DNA from: Lineolata rhizophorae
Lineage: Eukaryota; Ascomycota; Dothideomycetes; Lineolatales; Lineolataceae
Direction of reading: 5' to 3'
DNA length: 64,000 bases
Assembly (NCBI GenBank): GCA_010093515.1
Contig: MU001682.1
Coordinates: 726,675 to 790,674, forward strand
Shown here: positions 10,914 through 21,306 of the stretch, piece after piece
Position numbering within the stretch: the stretch's first letter is position 1
How the letters are laid out: every line of letters starts with the position of its first letter
Position numbers and translations under genes: made by a program
Notes under the pieces: generated by a model
The model's database searches: none
What the model saw: the letters and a program-made list of their open reading frames with translations, nothing else
What the model was told of the DNA's origin: nothing

Positions 10914-11697
10914 ATGGCGTTCTCGGAGCCGGCAGATCGGGAGTCACTGTAACGGCTACTGACATCCGTAGGAGGCCTCGATCCTCACGCGTACGCCAGT
11001 GGCCAATGGCTTCACCATGAGAAACTGGAACTAGACGCGCGCTACGTCAAATTTGATTTTGATTCTCTCTGTCGGCGAGTTGTCCGACTATACCCGGGGG
11101 CCACCTCGATTGATCCCTCTGGCAAGAAGGAAGGAGGCTTCAATGGCAGCTTTTTTTTTTTTTTTTTAACAACGGCAAACGGATCGTGGCAAAACTTCCG
11201 TTGTCTTTAGCAGGGCCGTCTCGGGGCCGCCACGGTCAAATGTCGTAGGTGCAAGCTCGTCTCAAATCAACGACAACTTGGAATGCGGACCATCCGATGC
11301 ATTGCTGTTCAATCCAAGGCAAGCATACCCATTCGAAACATGATTTGGCCGGAATTATGACCCTCTCAATGCTGTGGGCAGCGAGTATATCATCGCGGAG
11401 CGTGCTGCAGGCACTCAGCTACGTCAACAATGGCCATCCATCTCTAGGGGAGACAAGATCAGATTCGTAGACGCTATTTGCCATATGATCAAGGAAACGG
11501 CCGAAATCGAATTCCCAGCCTGTACTTCAAGAGTGACTTGACGAGCAAGGAGCACTTCGTACCCTTTGAACGACGAATTCTGTATTGGTCTACACTGTGG
11601 GTCCAGTGCTCTGGGGCTGCAATGTGGGACAGCGCCGACATTATTACAACTCGGCGCCTAATTGAGGACCGTACAATTGCTGCCTCGCTTACGCTGT
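10914..11697 (+). pseudogene. Decayed aminoglycoside-phosphotransferase-like (APH) gene
   Basis: Fragments of the large fungal APH/choline-kinase-like family survive in different frames: DARYVKFDFDSL and KKEGGFNGSF (from about 10980), then NNGKRIVAKLPLSLAGP (about 11169-11220, the ATP-binding Lys strand), then DPLNAVGSEYII through GDKIRFVDAICHMIKETAEIEFPA (about 11350-11513), then NDEFCIGLHCG (about 11565). A 17-nt T run at 11151-11167 sits exactly between the first and second blocks. Stops and frame changes separate the others, and the C-terminal half with the catalytic HGD region is not visible. A possible original start is the ATG at 10914. I infer a dead gene; the family match is by eye but extends through several conserved blocks in the right order. 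Confidence 0.78.
11151..11167 (+). repeat. 17-nt poly-T run in the APH relic
   Basis: A T homopolymer replaces the coding sequence expected between the Gly-Gly-Phe-Asn loop and the NGKRIVAKL strand of the relic, so it lies at a point where the frame is broken. Confidence 0.9.
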
Positions 11698-11896
11698 AAT
11701 AACACTCTACTCATTAGTACTAAAGGCTGGATCTTGCCGCCTACTGCGACTGTCTCATCGATGCCGGTATCTCCGGGGTACCACCTGCCAATACAGAATA
11801 TACACACGTGACTCATTTTCTTTGACTGTTTGTATTTAACCTTCCCCTTTCTCCCTTACTGAAGAAAACAACACAACATCCTCAACACACACACAC

Positions 11897-12501
11897 AAAA
11901 AGTTGCCTTGCTATTGCCACTTCACATTCTTTACTTCCCCTTTGATTCTCTACCTTAGTTAGGAACACAGCAGCTACTCCCACGTTGAAGCTACGATGCC
12001 GTGATTCAGTGATATCCGATTGCCTCACGTTCCTGTCTTCCATTTCCAGGCAAAGTGTTCTGCCCTGCTACAAAACGAGCCCGGCTGCGCCCGTAGAGTG
12101 CCATTTGGACGCATCTGCCTTTCCAGTCTGCGTATCGTCCTGGTTCTAGGCTCGTTCGCGCGGACTGGCGGGCGGCCTCCCTTGCTAGCCTTGTCTGCGA
12201 GAGTGGTCCAGGGAGCCGGCGTGGGGTTCCGAGCACCACATCATGACACTGGCAAAAATCAAGGGCTGAGTGTTCGTGGAGACTCCTGACTTTCCACCGG
12301 GCTGACAAAGTACTACGCTAGCGTAGCAGGGTAGAACACTTTACCTGGGAATGGCGGACAGGAACATTGGGTAGTCAGGGTGTTACTGATTCACAACATC
12401 GTAGCTTCAACTCGGGAGCAACTGCTGCATTTCTAACCAGCCGAGGTGAAGAATGAAAAGAAAATAAAGAGGGTGTAAGTGTAGTGGCAAGGCAAACTTT
12501 T
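11897..12501. repeat. Fold-back element with ~175 bp inverted arms
   Basis: The left arm (11897-12071) and the reverse complement of the right arm (12323-12501) align along their whole length. Shared blocks include GTTGAAGCTACGATG, GTTCCTGTC, CAGG-AAAGTGTTCT and CCCTGCTAC. Many of the mismatches are transitions (for example GCAAAG versus GTAAAG). The arms flank about 250 bp of unrelated DNA, and a perfect palindrome CTACGCTAGCGTAG marks the inner edge of the right arm. It resembles a fold-back or MITE-like element without coding capacity, or the edges of a decayed DNA transposon. No clear target duplication was found. Confidence 0.75.
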
Positions 12502-12700
12502 GGTATGTGGAGCCTCTTACTCTACTACACTGGTACCTGACCTCTATGCTTTTATTCTGCAGCATGCCTCTTCCTCGGTTTCTTGAAAGGTCCAGGTGGT
12601 TGATTTAGAGCTGTTAGGGGTAGCATCTTGCAGTCTAGAAGCACTTCCTTGACTACCCTCTTGGAAAGATAGAGTCGGCACTCTGCGAGAGAACGTAGTC

Positions 12701-14349
12701 TTACAGCCCCTGGGGTAGCGCAGAGTCTTGAAACTGTAGCTTTGATTGCTCGGGCAACTCAAAACTGAAGCCGGCCGGTAGCTGATCAATGGCCGAACAG
12801 AGCCTCTTGAAATGCTCAGGCATCCAGACATCATAAACGTTCTTCGTGAACTTGTAGGCCGTCCATTTCTCTTTGCCATCGTGTGCTGTAGAGTCGAACG
12901 AGTAGATAGGATAGCGGTAATAGGTAACCATCTCTTCAATTACCGGATAATGGCCGTAGATCCTGACGGTCCGTTGGTCATAGGATACTAAGAAGGCGAG
13001 AATCTGCCGGTCGAGTTCCTTTATCCGTCCTACCAAATTGAACAGTTGAACGACACCGCTTACAGCAAGCACCGTGCTGTGCGCGTTCTGCCGGTCGGCG
13101 ATGTCGAGTGTTACGGTTCCGCCCTTCACCTCACACGTAAGGAACGGAAAGTGCATATAGTACGTGGCCATGAAGAAAGACTTGTTAGTCGGCTCGCCGA
13201 CGAACGGTCGAGGCTTATTGAGCTGCTCCGCGGCGAACGCCGACCTACCGAATCCAACGGCGTAATCAGGTTGCGGGCGAGTGATATCTGCCAAAGGGAT
13301 AGAATTGTTCCAGCCTTCGTTGACACTTTCAGTGAGCACCTTAGGTTTCTCAACGCCACGGATGGCCAAATGTCGAGCGGATGGAACGATCAATCGAGCA
13401 ATATCTTGGATGACCTTGGCTTCGTTACTGTTCTGCAATTCTTCACAAGTGGCCTCGAACAGGTCGTCGCGAAACAATGAATCCTCAGGGATTTCCTGGT
13501 CTGTCTCAAGGAGAGTTCGGCAAAAGTCTTTGCTCTCTTGCGACACACCCTTTCTATCTCTTCTCATAAAGAATCCCCTGGTCTCTAGCATGGTTGGATA
13601 GTCGGGATGAGTATATTGTGTATTCTTCACCTCCCTCGGTTTCCGATCGCTCGGCGTTGGGCTGCCTTCCTGCTTGCAGAGAGAAGATGACGATCTCTTC
13701 CTGGCGAGGAGAGCCTTCATGCCCTCCTCGCATATCTTGCACTCCAGAGGCACGGGGCGATCCATGGCGTCTGAGAGCTCGAGCCAGTGTTCTTCGTCGG
13801 GATCTCGGGTGGTATATGCTTGGGTCTCCTCGTCAAGTTCGATGTGCGTGCAGGGCCAGCGTCCCGTTTTCGTCCAATAGCCGATAGGGTTGCTCTCCCC
13901 GACGCTAGAGCCCAGCTCTCTCAAACCGGGTGATCTTGGCTCGGGGCTCGTCGAGTGGGAACGGGGTCTCTTTTCAGGCGGTGCAGGACTGGCTTCGTCC
14001 TGTTCGTGCTGTCGCTTCTGTTTCCGTCCACTGACTTGTGGGCTGGCTGAAGGATGCTGAGGGAACAGGTCTGAGCTTCATCGTCGAGAATGCAGACCGC
14101 CATACCTTGTTGTCTCGACTTTGCGGAGATGGGACTGGATCGCTTTCCTCGCAGCCCTCCCGGAGAGCAGGTGTTGTACTTGGGCGTCCGCTTTTGCGAG
14201 GTCTTACAGCTTTTTTCTCGATGCCCCGACGAGAAGGCCCTGTCTTCGGTCAGTGTCGTCGTCGCGGCAAGAGATAGAGCCCACGCGCCTGTGGTGGAAG
14301 AGCGCTGCTCTCCTCTTCGATTGCCGTGGTTCGTGTGGTATTTGGCCAT
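12701..14349 (-). CDS. DUF7924 protein, PD-(D/E)XK-like fold
   Basis: Two exons, 14349-14106 and 14046-12701, with a 59-nt intron (GTATGG...CTTCAG), give 529 aa. The intron joins the basic N-terminal frame (SQKRTPKYNT) to GRKQKRQHEQDE and PPEKRPRS, then YWTKTGRWP near residue 140. The core has SVNEGWNNSIPL, RPQPDYAVGF, FPFLTCEVKGG, DIADRQNAHS and KEKWTAYKFTKNVYDVWMP, the marks of a very common fungal family of unknown function now called DUF7924. Pro-Asp at about 341-342 and Glu-x-Lys at about 387-389 fit a PD-(D/E)XK nuclease-like core. It sits between the fold-back element and a decayed stretch, as copies of this family often do in accessory DNA. The basic N terminus suggests a nuclear protein (inference). 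Confidence 0.85.
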
Positions 14350-16346
14350 GTCGGACGTTGACGGGAGAGGAGTGGTATCGATGTGTCTGACAAGAAGCAG
14401 AAGACTTAGGCGGTGTTGCTTGTCGGGACGACTCCGGGAAGCGGGCAACCGCGCCTTGCAGCGGTGCGTCACTCCCAACGCCCTCCTCCCCCAGCACTTC
14501 ATCCGTCAGGGAAGCGGAGAGCGCGACCGAGACCGGGCAGAATGGAGGAGCCTGGGAGGAGCTCGGGACTGCTTACCTCATCGCTCCGGCTGCAGTCACG
14601 TGCGCTGAGGTCTCCGGGCGGAATCTGCGTTTGAGTTGGTCGCTCCGGACAGCCATAGCAGGAAATGAAATCTGACGGATAGTGCGGAGTACGGACTATG
14701 CTGTAGTTGAGTTGGCCAGCACAACCTGATTGGACGAGTTCCCGTTACATATTTGATACTCCTGCAAGATGGCTGCATACATGTGTCCTCGCCCAGCTCT
14801 TCTTCTCATCCTAGTGAAGCCGAAAATTGTCTTGATGAATCGACCGACCTGGACCGTCGTGAACGTCGAAGTCTTCGCTCCCGAAAGCTCACGATAGACG
14901 CCTTGTCGGTTGAGCCGCGGAGACCTCTAGGGCCTGTCCACTGCGTACTTCCTGTTGGCGCCTGGCGTACTTGACTCTCCATGGATCCGGATACGACTTC
15001 ACGCAACATTTTCTTCGAGCGAGTTTGCATTTCGCGGGGCAGTTCAAAGAGGGCATTGATCTGTTCTGATCGATCCACGATTGACGCAGGCCTTCGGAGC
15101 TCGTGGCGCTCCAAAATCTTCAATGGCATACGCCCAAGCTCGTTCACGGCATCGCGAAGCGACATGCGTGTCGAGGTGATCGCTGAGCCTCCTGAAATGT
15201 CACAACCGCGTCAGGCGGAGGAACTGTCCCTCCGGGCTGACACCGCATCACGTCGTCGACTCGCTGTCCTCTGCTTGTGTCGTCCAGAACACACACTTAT
15301 CCCACTTCGCAACAGCTCAAAGGCCCTCATGAAGAGCGTCAAGCGCACACCCTCTTCCGTCGTCCGTCATTTCCGTGGCAATGTAAACGCCCGCCAGAGT
15401 TCGCGGTGGCCGAGTAAAATGAGATCAGCGGATTGCTGATGAGGGGCGTCCGTAGGGCCATCCGCTGTCGCCCCAGCTGAAAAGCCCGCACGGACAGCGC
15501 CCCAGTCGGTCCAGCCCGTTCGTCGCCTCCCCCGTCTCACGTTGAAGGCCTTCACCCCGAGGCGGTGCCTGCGTCGTCGTCGTCCGCCGTTGGTCGCTCT
15601 CGTCGACAGATGCAAGGGCCCGCGATAAAGGTTCTTCCGCCCGGCGAGTAGGATGCGTTGTACGACGGAGATGTGGCGCCGCCACCTCACGCGCCCTACT
15701 GGCCAGATAACTTACAGGGGCAGCCAAGTGAGTCCAGTTCAAACCATTCCTCCATTCGCTGCGACGGCCGATGGCGGAGGATCTTCAATCCTGCCTGCGC
15801 CAGCTTCTAAACGCGTCCTGCAGTACATATGTAGATGTACTGTACGTGGACTAGTCGGCGGGCCGCCGCCGCTGGCCCATGACCCCGGTGTGACCGGTGT
15901 GATCCTGTCCTGCACTCCATGGTCAGCCCTGGCGGTGCGGCTCTCTAGCGCGGCGGTGCCGGGCCATTCAACGGCAACGGTCTCTGCCCGGCGCTGATCC
16001 ATGCCGAGCGCGTGGGCCGCGAGCTGAGGCTTATGTGCCCCTGCCCGGCCTCCGACCAGCTGTGTTGGGTCGATTCTGGCATGGCCCACACTCAGTAAGC
16101 CACGCCGGCCCCGGCAAGAATGCGAGACGCGCAACTCGGCTGTTCCTTTCGCTCCTTGTACCTTGCACCAGGACACCACATACAAAACTCGTGCTCGCCC
16201 CCACGAGGTGGCTGCACCGAGCTGCTGCTATGAGTTTTGGCCTTCGTTAGGTTTCACCATCCAGGCCCGTCCTGCGAGAGACTGCCGTCCGCAGGGCTGC
16301 CCGCTTCCCTTCGTTTCTTGCGGTTGCGCCGTTTTCATTTCTCATC
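14350..16346. other. Intergenic region with one unrecognised minus-strand frame
   Basis: A 119-codon frame on the minus strand (15165-14806; MSLRDAVNELGRMPLKIL... with Arg-rich end) looks protein-like in its first half, and neighbouring frames upstream of it also read like fragments of one protein interrupted by stops. I could not name the family. It may be a decayed gene or an undetected spliced gene. The last 500 bp are the promoter of the surface protein gene. Confidence 0.35.
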
Positions 16347-19267
16347 ATGGGTTTTCTATCTTTCATTGGTCTGCTGGGGTTTGCTCGTTCGGCGTTGTGC
16401 CTCTATCCGCGCACTGTGGGTATGTGATCTCGGATTATTCGATCCAAATCTTATGTCTCTTTCGTATCCGTCAGATCGATACGAGATCCTTCGTTTACTA
16501 ACTGAGCCACGTAGAATGGCACTTTAGCAACTCCACTAGCTCGTCGGTGTCTTCAACTTCTTCCAGTTCCAGTTCCGCATCAAGCGAGTTGCCATCGTCA
16601 TGGAGTTCTTCAACCGAGTATCCTATCGAGGACGTCTCAGTGACCAACACGTTTTCTATGTCCGGCACCGGGACGGTTACGGACGACTCATCGCTGCCGA
16701 CTCAGACTGGGGCTACGTGGTGTAAAGTCTTTGCCGAGGAATACGAATTGGTGTGGAGTAAGGCCGCGGCCGTGACGACCATCCCTACCGCTACCGTCTA
16801 TCACTATGTGAATAGCCTCAATCAGACCAGGACGGTCACTTCGACTGTGGCAGACCATTCTTTGAACGCTTCCTATGCCGTAATGCCTAGCGTTGATCCC
16901 CAGGGCACCCAAGTTGCGGTCACCACGGTCACTTTCGACGGATCCGAGAGTGTGGTTTCGGTTACGTACCCGAATACCATCGTAGACTACGTCGGAAGTT
17001 TTTCCTGGTTCGCTACTGCGGTGCCGACCGTATCACCCACCATTGACGGGACCCAGGTGGCCATCACGGACACCAGCACCGTTACGGAACTTCTTCCATC
17101 CCATCCCGCCTGGTCGAGGACTGGTGACGGCGTCGAGGATGTAGATCCCGACGATCCCACGGGCCAAACATACGTTCCGAAATGGGAGGTATTTGACATG
17201 GAAAGGGGCGGATATTCTACCCTCCAAGAACTATTCCCGGGGGAGTGGCAGTTTCAGGAGTGCAGTATCCCTCCTACCGGCCTTCGTGGTGGCCACGACC
17301 CGCAGAGCGTGCCAAAGCCGCCAGAACAGTCGCCCGTCGACCATCTAACAGCCGCCTACTTGACGCAAGAAACGGTCGTAGTGCGCGAGACGGGCGAACC
17401 GATCAACAATAACCAGAACTCTGACCCAGAACCTACAGATGAGCCTGATGGCGGGCACGATGTCGCCCCGCCGAATCCCGTCACCTCAGTCGACAGCAAC
17501 CCGCTAATTAGCGCCATCAACACCATCTTATCCAATGTGCAAGAGCCGAATCCCGCCACGAACAACCCTCCGGCGGCGAATACCGGGGAGCCAACCTCGC
17601 CCGAGGCCCCGAATCAGGAGCCGCAGGATGGCTCTCCCGAAAACAATCCAGCACCTACCGCGCCCCCGGAGCCCAGCACCGTCACCATCGACAACACGCC
17701 GTACGCAGTCGTGCCCGCAGCCGTGCGAACCACCAACGAAGAGGGCGCGCCGACCACCGTCCCGGCCGTTGTCATCGACGGCAACACTGTTGTGGCGGGC
17801 CCGAGCGACTCGCCCACCACAACCACCATCAATGACGTGCCCGTCGTAATTGGTCCTCTCTCTATCCCCGACACAAACTCCAACTCCAACCCGGACGGCC
17901 CTTCCAATCCGGGCTCCAATCCGGGCTCCAATCCGGGCTCCAATCCGGGCTCCAATCCGGGTTCCAATCCGGGTTCCAATCCGGGTTCCAATCCGGGTTC
18001 CAATCCGGGTTCCAATCCGGACTCCAACCCGGACTCCAATCCGGACTCCAACCCAGGCTCCAATCCAAACAATTCCCCAGCCGTCCCCAGCTCCATTAAC
18101 GTCGTCTTCGCCCCGACGAACGGCCAACCCCCCAGCACCGTCGCTTTCCCCAACCCCCTCAACAACCCTTCCGGCCCAAACATCCCCGCCACTCCCGCTC
18201 CTGTGCCCATCGTCCTCGGCCCAGAAACGAATGATTCCCCCTCCCTCCTCGCCACCCCGATCGTCCTCCCCGCCCCCACCGACGACAACGACGACGACGC
18301 CCCCGTCGCCTTCCCCGCCATCACCGGCGCCCCCGGCGGCTCCCCCGAAGGCGTCCCCGTCGTCGAAGGCGTCGTCATCGACGGCACGACGCTCGCGCCG
18401 GGCCAGACGGCCACCATTAGCGGGACGACGGTGTCGGTGGTGGCGCCCGCGGGGCCGACGGCGCCGGCTAGCGTCGTGCTCGTCGGCGGCAGCGACGACG
18501 AGGGAGGCGCCGAGAGCAGCACCACAATCGCGCTGCCGTTCGTCACGGCGAACGAGGACGCGGCGACGGCGGCGGCTGTGGCGGCGATACAGGCCGGCGA
18601 GGAGGAGGCCGGCGGGCCGCTGAGCGGCGTGGCGGTCGCGCCGGCGACGCTGACGCTCGACGACGGCGCCGCAGGCGTGCTGCAGGCGACGCCGACGGTG
18701 GTGACGTCGGCTGGCGTCGTGCTGCCGGGCGCGGTGGTGGTCGTGGATGGCGAGGACGGCGGCCCCGCGACGACGACGACGCTGCTGGCGGGGCAGACGG
18801 CTACGGTGGGCGGTGAGACGGTCGCGGTCAGCGTGGCGCCCGACGGGAGCGTGGTGGTCGTTGTGGACGAGGATGGGGATGGCGTCGTGGGCGGAGGGGA
18901 CGAAGATGACGTCACGGCTACGGTCGTGAGCGTGGCGGAGGGTGCGGCGGTGACGGGTGCGCCGGGAGAGGAGGAGGATGGGGATAGAGTTGCGGAGTTT
19001 ATTATGAGTGCGCTGGGGTGGGAGGGCGTGGATACGACGTCGGGGAGTGCAGCGACCAGGACGAGGTCGAGGTCCAGCTCGGTGGCGAGTAGGACGACGG
19101 CGACGAGGGGGAGTTCGGCGACGGGGACGGCGGGTGCGGAGGGCGCGGAGCCGACGGAGACGGATAATGCGGCCGTGGGGAGGAGAGGAGGGGGGTTGGA
19201 GATGGGGGTGTTGCTTGGTGGAGTCGGTGTGCTGGGAGTACTGGGCGGGTTCGATGCCTGGACATGA
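16347..19267 (+). CDS. Secreted Ser/Thr/Pro-rich surface protein with SNPG repeats
   Basis: Two exons, 16347-16419 and 16515-19267 (941 aa). The first exon codes a signal peptide (MGFLSFIGLLGFARSALC) and the 95-nt intron has a perfect TACTAAC branch site. After it come a Ser-rich stretch, a region with three tryptophans and TVTT-type motifs (residues about 60-270), a low-complexity Asn/Pro region with fourteen SNPG/SNPD tetrapeptides (about 487-542), and a Thr/Val-rich segment with repeated VxxGxTxxxGQTATxxG units. The C terminus is hydrophobic (EMGVLLGGVGVLGVLGG), suggesting a GPI-anchor signal, though it ends in polar residues. It is probably a cell-wall or adhesin-like protein. No catalytic domain was recognised. 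Long open frames on the opposite strand here result from composition. Confidence 0.8.
17903..18070 (+). repeat. 14 copies of a 12-bp coding tandem repeat
   Basis: Unit TCCAATCCGGGC and variants, coding Ser-Asn-Pro-Gly. The first four copies end GGC, the next five GGT, then three code SNPD, then SNPG and SNPN. The block-wise distribution of variants indicates recent expansion by slippage or unequal exchange. All changes keep the reading frame. Confidence 0.95.
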
Positions 19268-19565
19268 TGCGGAGGTGGCTAAGGGAAGAAGGATGGGAGT
19301 TAATTGGATATTTCTGGAACGCATTGTTACGTGACCATGTCGGCTGCATTTATATAGGTATGTAAAAAGAAAAGGCAAAAGCGTTAATATCGGGAGCGAA
19401 ATACGTAGTAAGATACCCATTTTCAGAACAATTTCGATCCGATGTAGTTATCTAAAAGTCTCGAGTGACGCCTACGCACTGTAGATGCAACTGGCAGCTT
19501 AGTGGCACCCATGTTGGGTTTCTCCCTCGTTCTGTCTTCCGAATGCCTTCATAGTACGCAGGCGC

Positions 19566-21306
19566 TCACAGCTCATCCTTCTCCCTCGTGTTCTCCCTCT
19601 CCTCTCGCCTCACTCCTTCTCTCTCCTCCTCCACCGCCTCCCTAACCGCACATTCCTCCTCCACCCACCTCCTCCCCACCACCCCAGCCCCCACACTCCC
19701 TACAAATCCCGCCTTCGGCGCTCTCGCAATCCAATCCTTACTCCTCGCCCCGTTGACCCCCATGCGCTTCTGCAGCGCGTTCTCCAGCGTGTCCCGCGTC
19801 CCACGGCCCAGCGTGTCCCCCTTGAACACCACCCTCCACGGCGCGTCATCCTGCGGGGCCGCTGCTGTGCCGCCAACAAGACCGCCGCCAGAGGGAGCCG
19901 AAACGGACCGGTCGGCCGCCTCGACGGCGTCCACGAACGCGTTGATCGCGTCGCTAGCCCGCAGCCAGAAGCGCGGCTTCGCCGGCTTCTCCGTCGCCTT
20001 GAGCGCGGCCCCGCCGCGCGCCGTGTCCAGCGCGAACGGCGCGCCCACCCCCGCCACGCCCTCGACGGCAGCTAGCAGCGGATCGTCGCCTCCGCCCGGC
20101 CGGGCGGCAGTGCCGGGCTTCGCCGACGCCGGCAGCACCCGCGCGGCGTACAGCCCCAGCCCGCCCTCGTCCATCTCGACGACGAGCACCCGCGCGCCCA
20201 GCTTCTTGAGCCCGCCCCTCAGGACGTTGGCCCTGGCGGCGGCGACGGCGGCGGCGCCCGCGGGCACGGCGTGCGCCCGGGCCACGTCGCGTAGGGTCTC
20301 GGCGGAGCGCGCGGGCGCGCGGGCAGGGTGGAGGCGCCAGCCCGCGCGGCCGGCGGCCGTGAGGACGCGCGCGATGAGAGGGTGCTGCCAGGGCGTTGGG
20401 GAGTGCGGGTGCTCGTCGTGCGGGGTGGAGTAGTAGGGAACGTGCGGAGACGGAGGAGCGGGCGTGAAGAGCCAGGTGGGCAGCGCGAAGAGGGCGAAGA
20501 AGTTGTGCGCGAGAGGCGGGAAGGCGGCGGTGCTGCTGAGGTAGAAGGGGGTGCGGGCATGGGGGTCGTCCGAGGCGACTGGGAGGTGGCCGTAGAGACG
20601 GTCGAAGTACGAGGGGGCTTCGACGGCCGGAGGCCGGGGGACCAGAGAAGGGTAGTGCGTGGTGAGGTTGGTTAGGGTCAGAGTGGTGAGGTTTACGAGG
20701 GCACGGGTGAGGGTGGCGGTCCAGGCGTCGAGGGATAGAGGGTCGGGGTAGGGTGGCGTGGGCGGGGAGACGGGGATGGGCGCGTCGGGTGGAGGTGGAG
20801 GGGCGGTGACGGCTGTTAGATAGGATTTGTAGGCGGGTGAGGTGGAGGCAAGAATCGAGTCGTAGGAATTGCTGGCCAAAACGTTGTGAGCTCATTGACT
20901 CGTTGAGCAGTAGTTTGAGTAGAAGGGAGAAGAACGGAGAGACGAGCGGAACACGGAGGTAGGTATGTACGTACATCAGCTCGTACGGCACCTTCTTCTC
21001 CTTCTCAAACCCCTCCGCAATGGCCAGCCAATCCCGCATCAGCGCGCGGTAGTCGTCGTCGCCCTCGACCGTGGCCAGACCCGTCCTAGTGCCGTTGGGC
21101 AGGACGACTGACGATGCCAGCGAGTCCAGCGTTAGCTCGATACCGAAGACGGGGCCATCCAGCGGGCATTCGCCGCCGTATTTGTTGTCGTTGTCGCCAT
21201 TTTCATTGGAGGCGGCAGCTAGAGTGGCAGACTCTGCGCCATGACATGAGAGGATGAGGCCGGACAGGAAGAGGCCCAGGGCGGGGATTAGGTGTAGTCC
21301 GCGCAT
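19566..21306 (-). CDS. Unknown secretory-pathway protein ending in KDEL
   Basis: Two exons, 21306-20975 and 20871-19566 (545 aa). A signal peptide is clear at the N terminus (LIPALGLFLSGLILSCHG). The block FGIELTLDSLASSVVLPNGT is followed by DDDYRALMRDWLAIAEGF, and the splice joins VPYELI to NSYDSIL in frame. Further blocks are FDRLYGHLPVASDD, an aromatic stretch HNFFALFALPTWLF, and RVLVVEMDEGGLGLY. The last four residues are Lys-Asp-Glu-Leu directly before the stop, the classical ER-retrieval signal, so the mature protein is predicted to be ER-luminal. I do not recognise the family. The GIELTLDS/NGT stretch faintly recalls the first strands of an Hsp70 ATPase, but other Hsp70 motifs are missing. 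The C-terminal 60 residues are rich in Glu and Arg. Confidence 0.75.

Noticed and set aside
17528-19420. Long open frames antisense to the Ser/Thr-rich surface protein gene (630 and 433 codons)
   Set aside because: They arise from the 12-bp repeat and GC-biased third positions. They lack domains, while the sense strand has signal peptide, branch site and intron.
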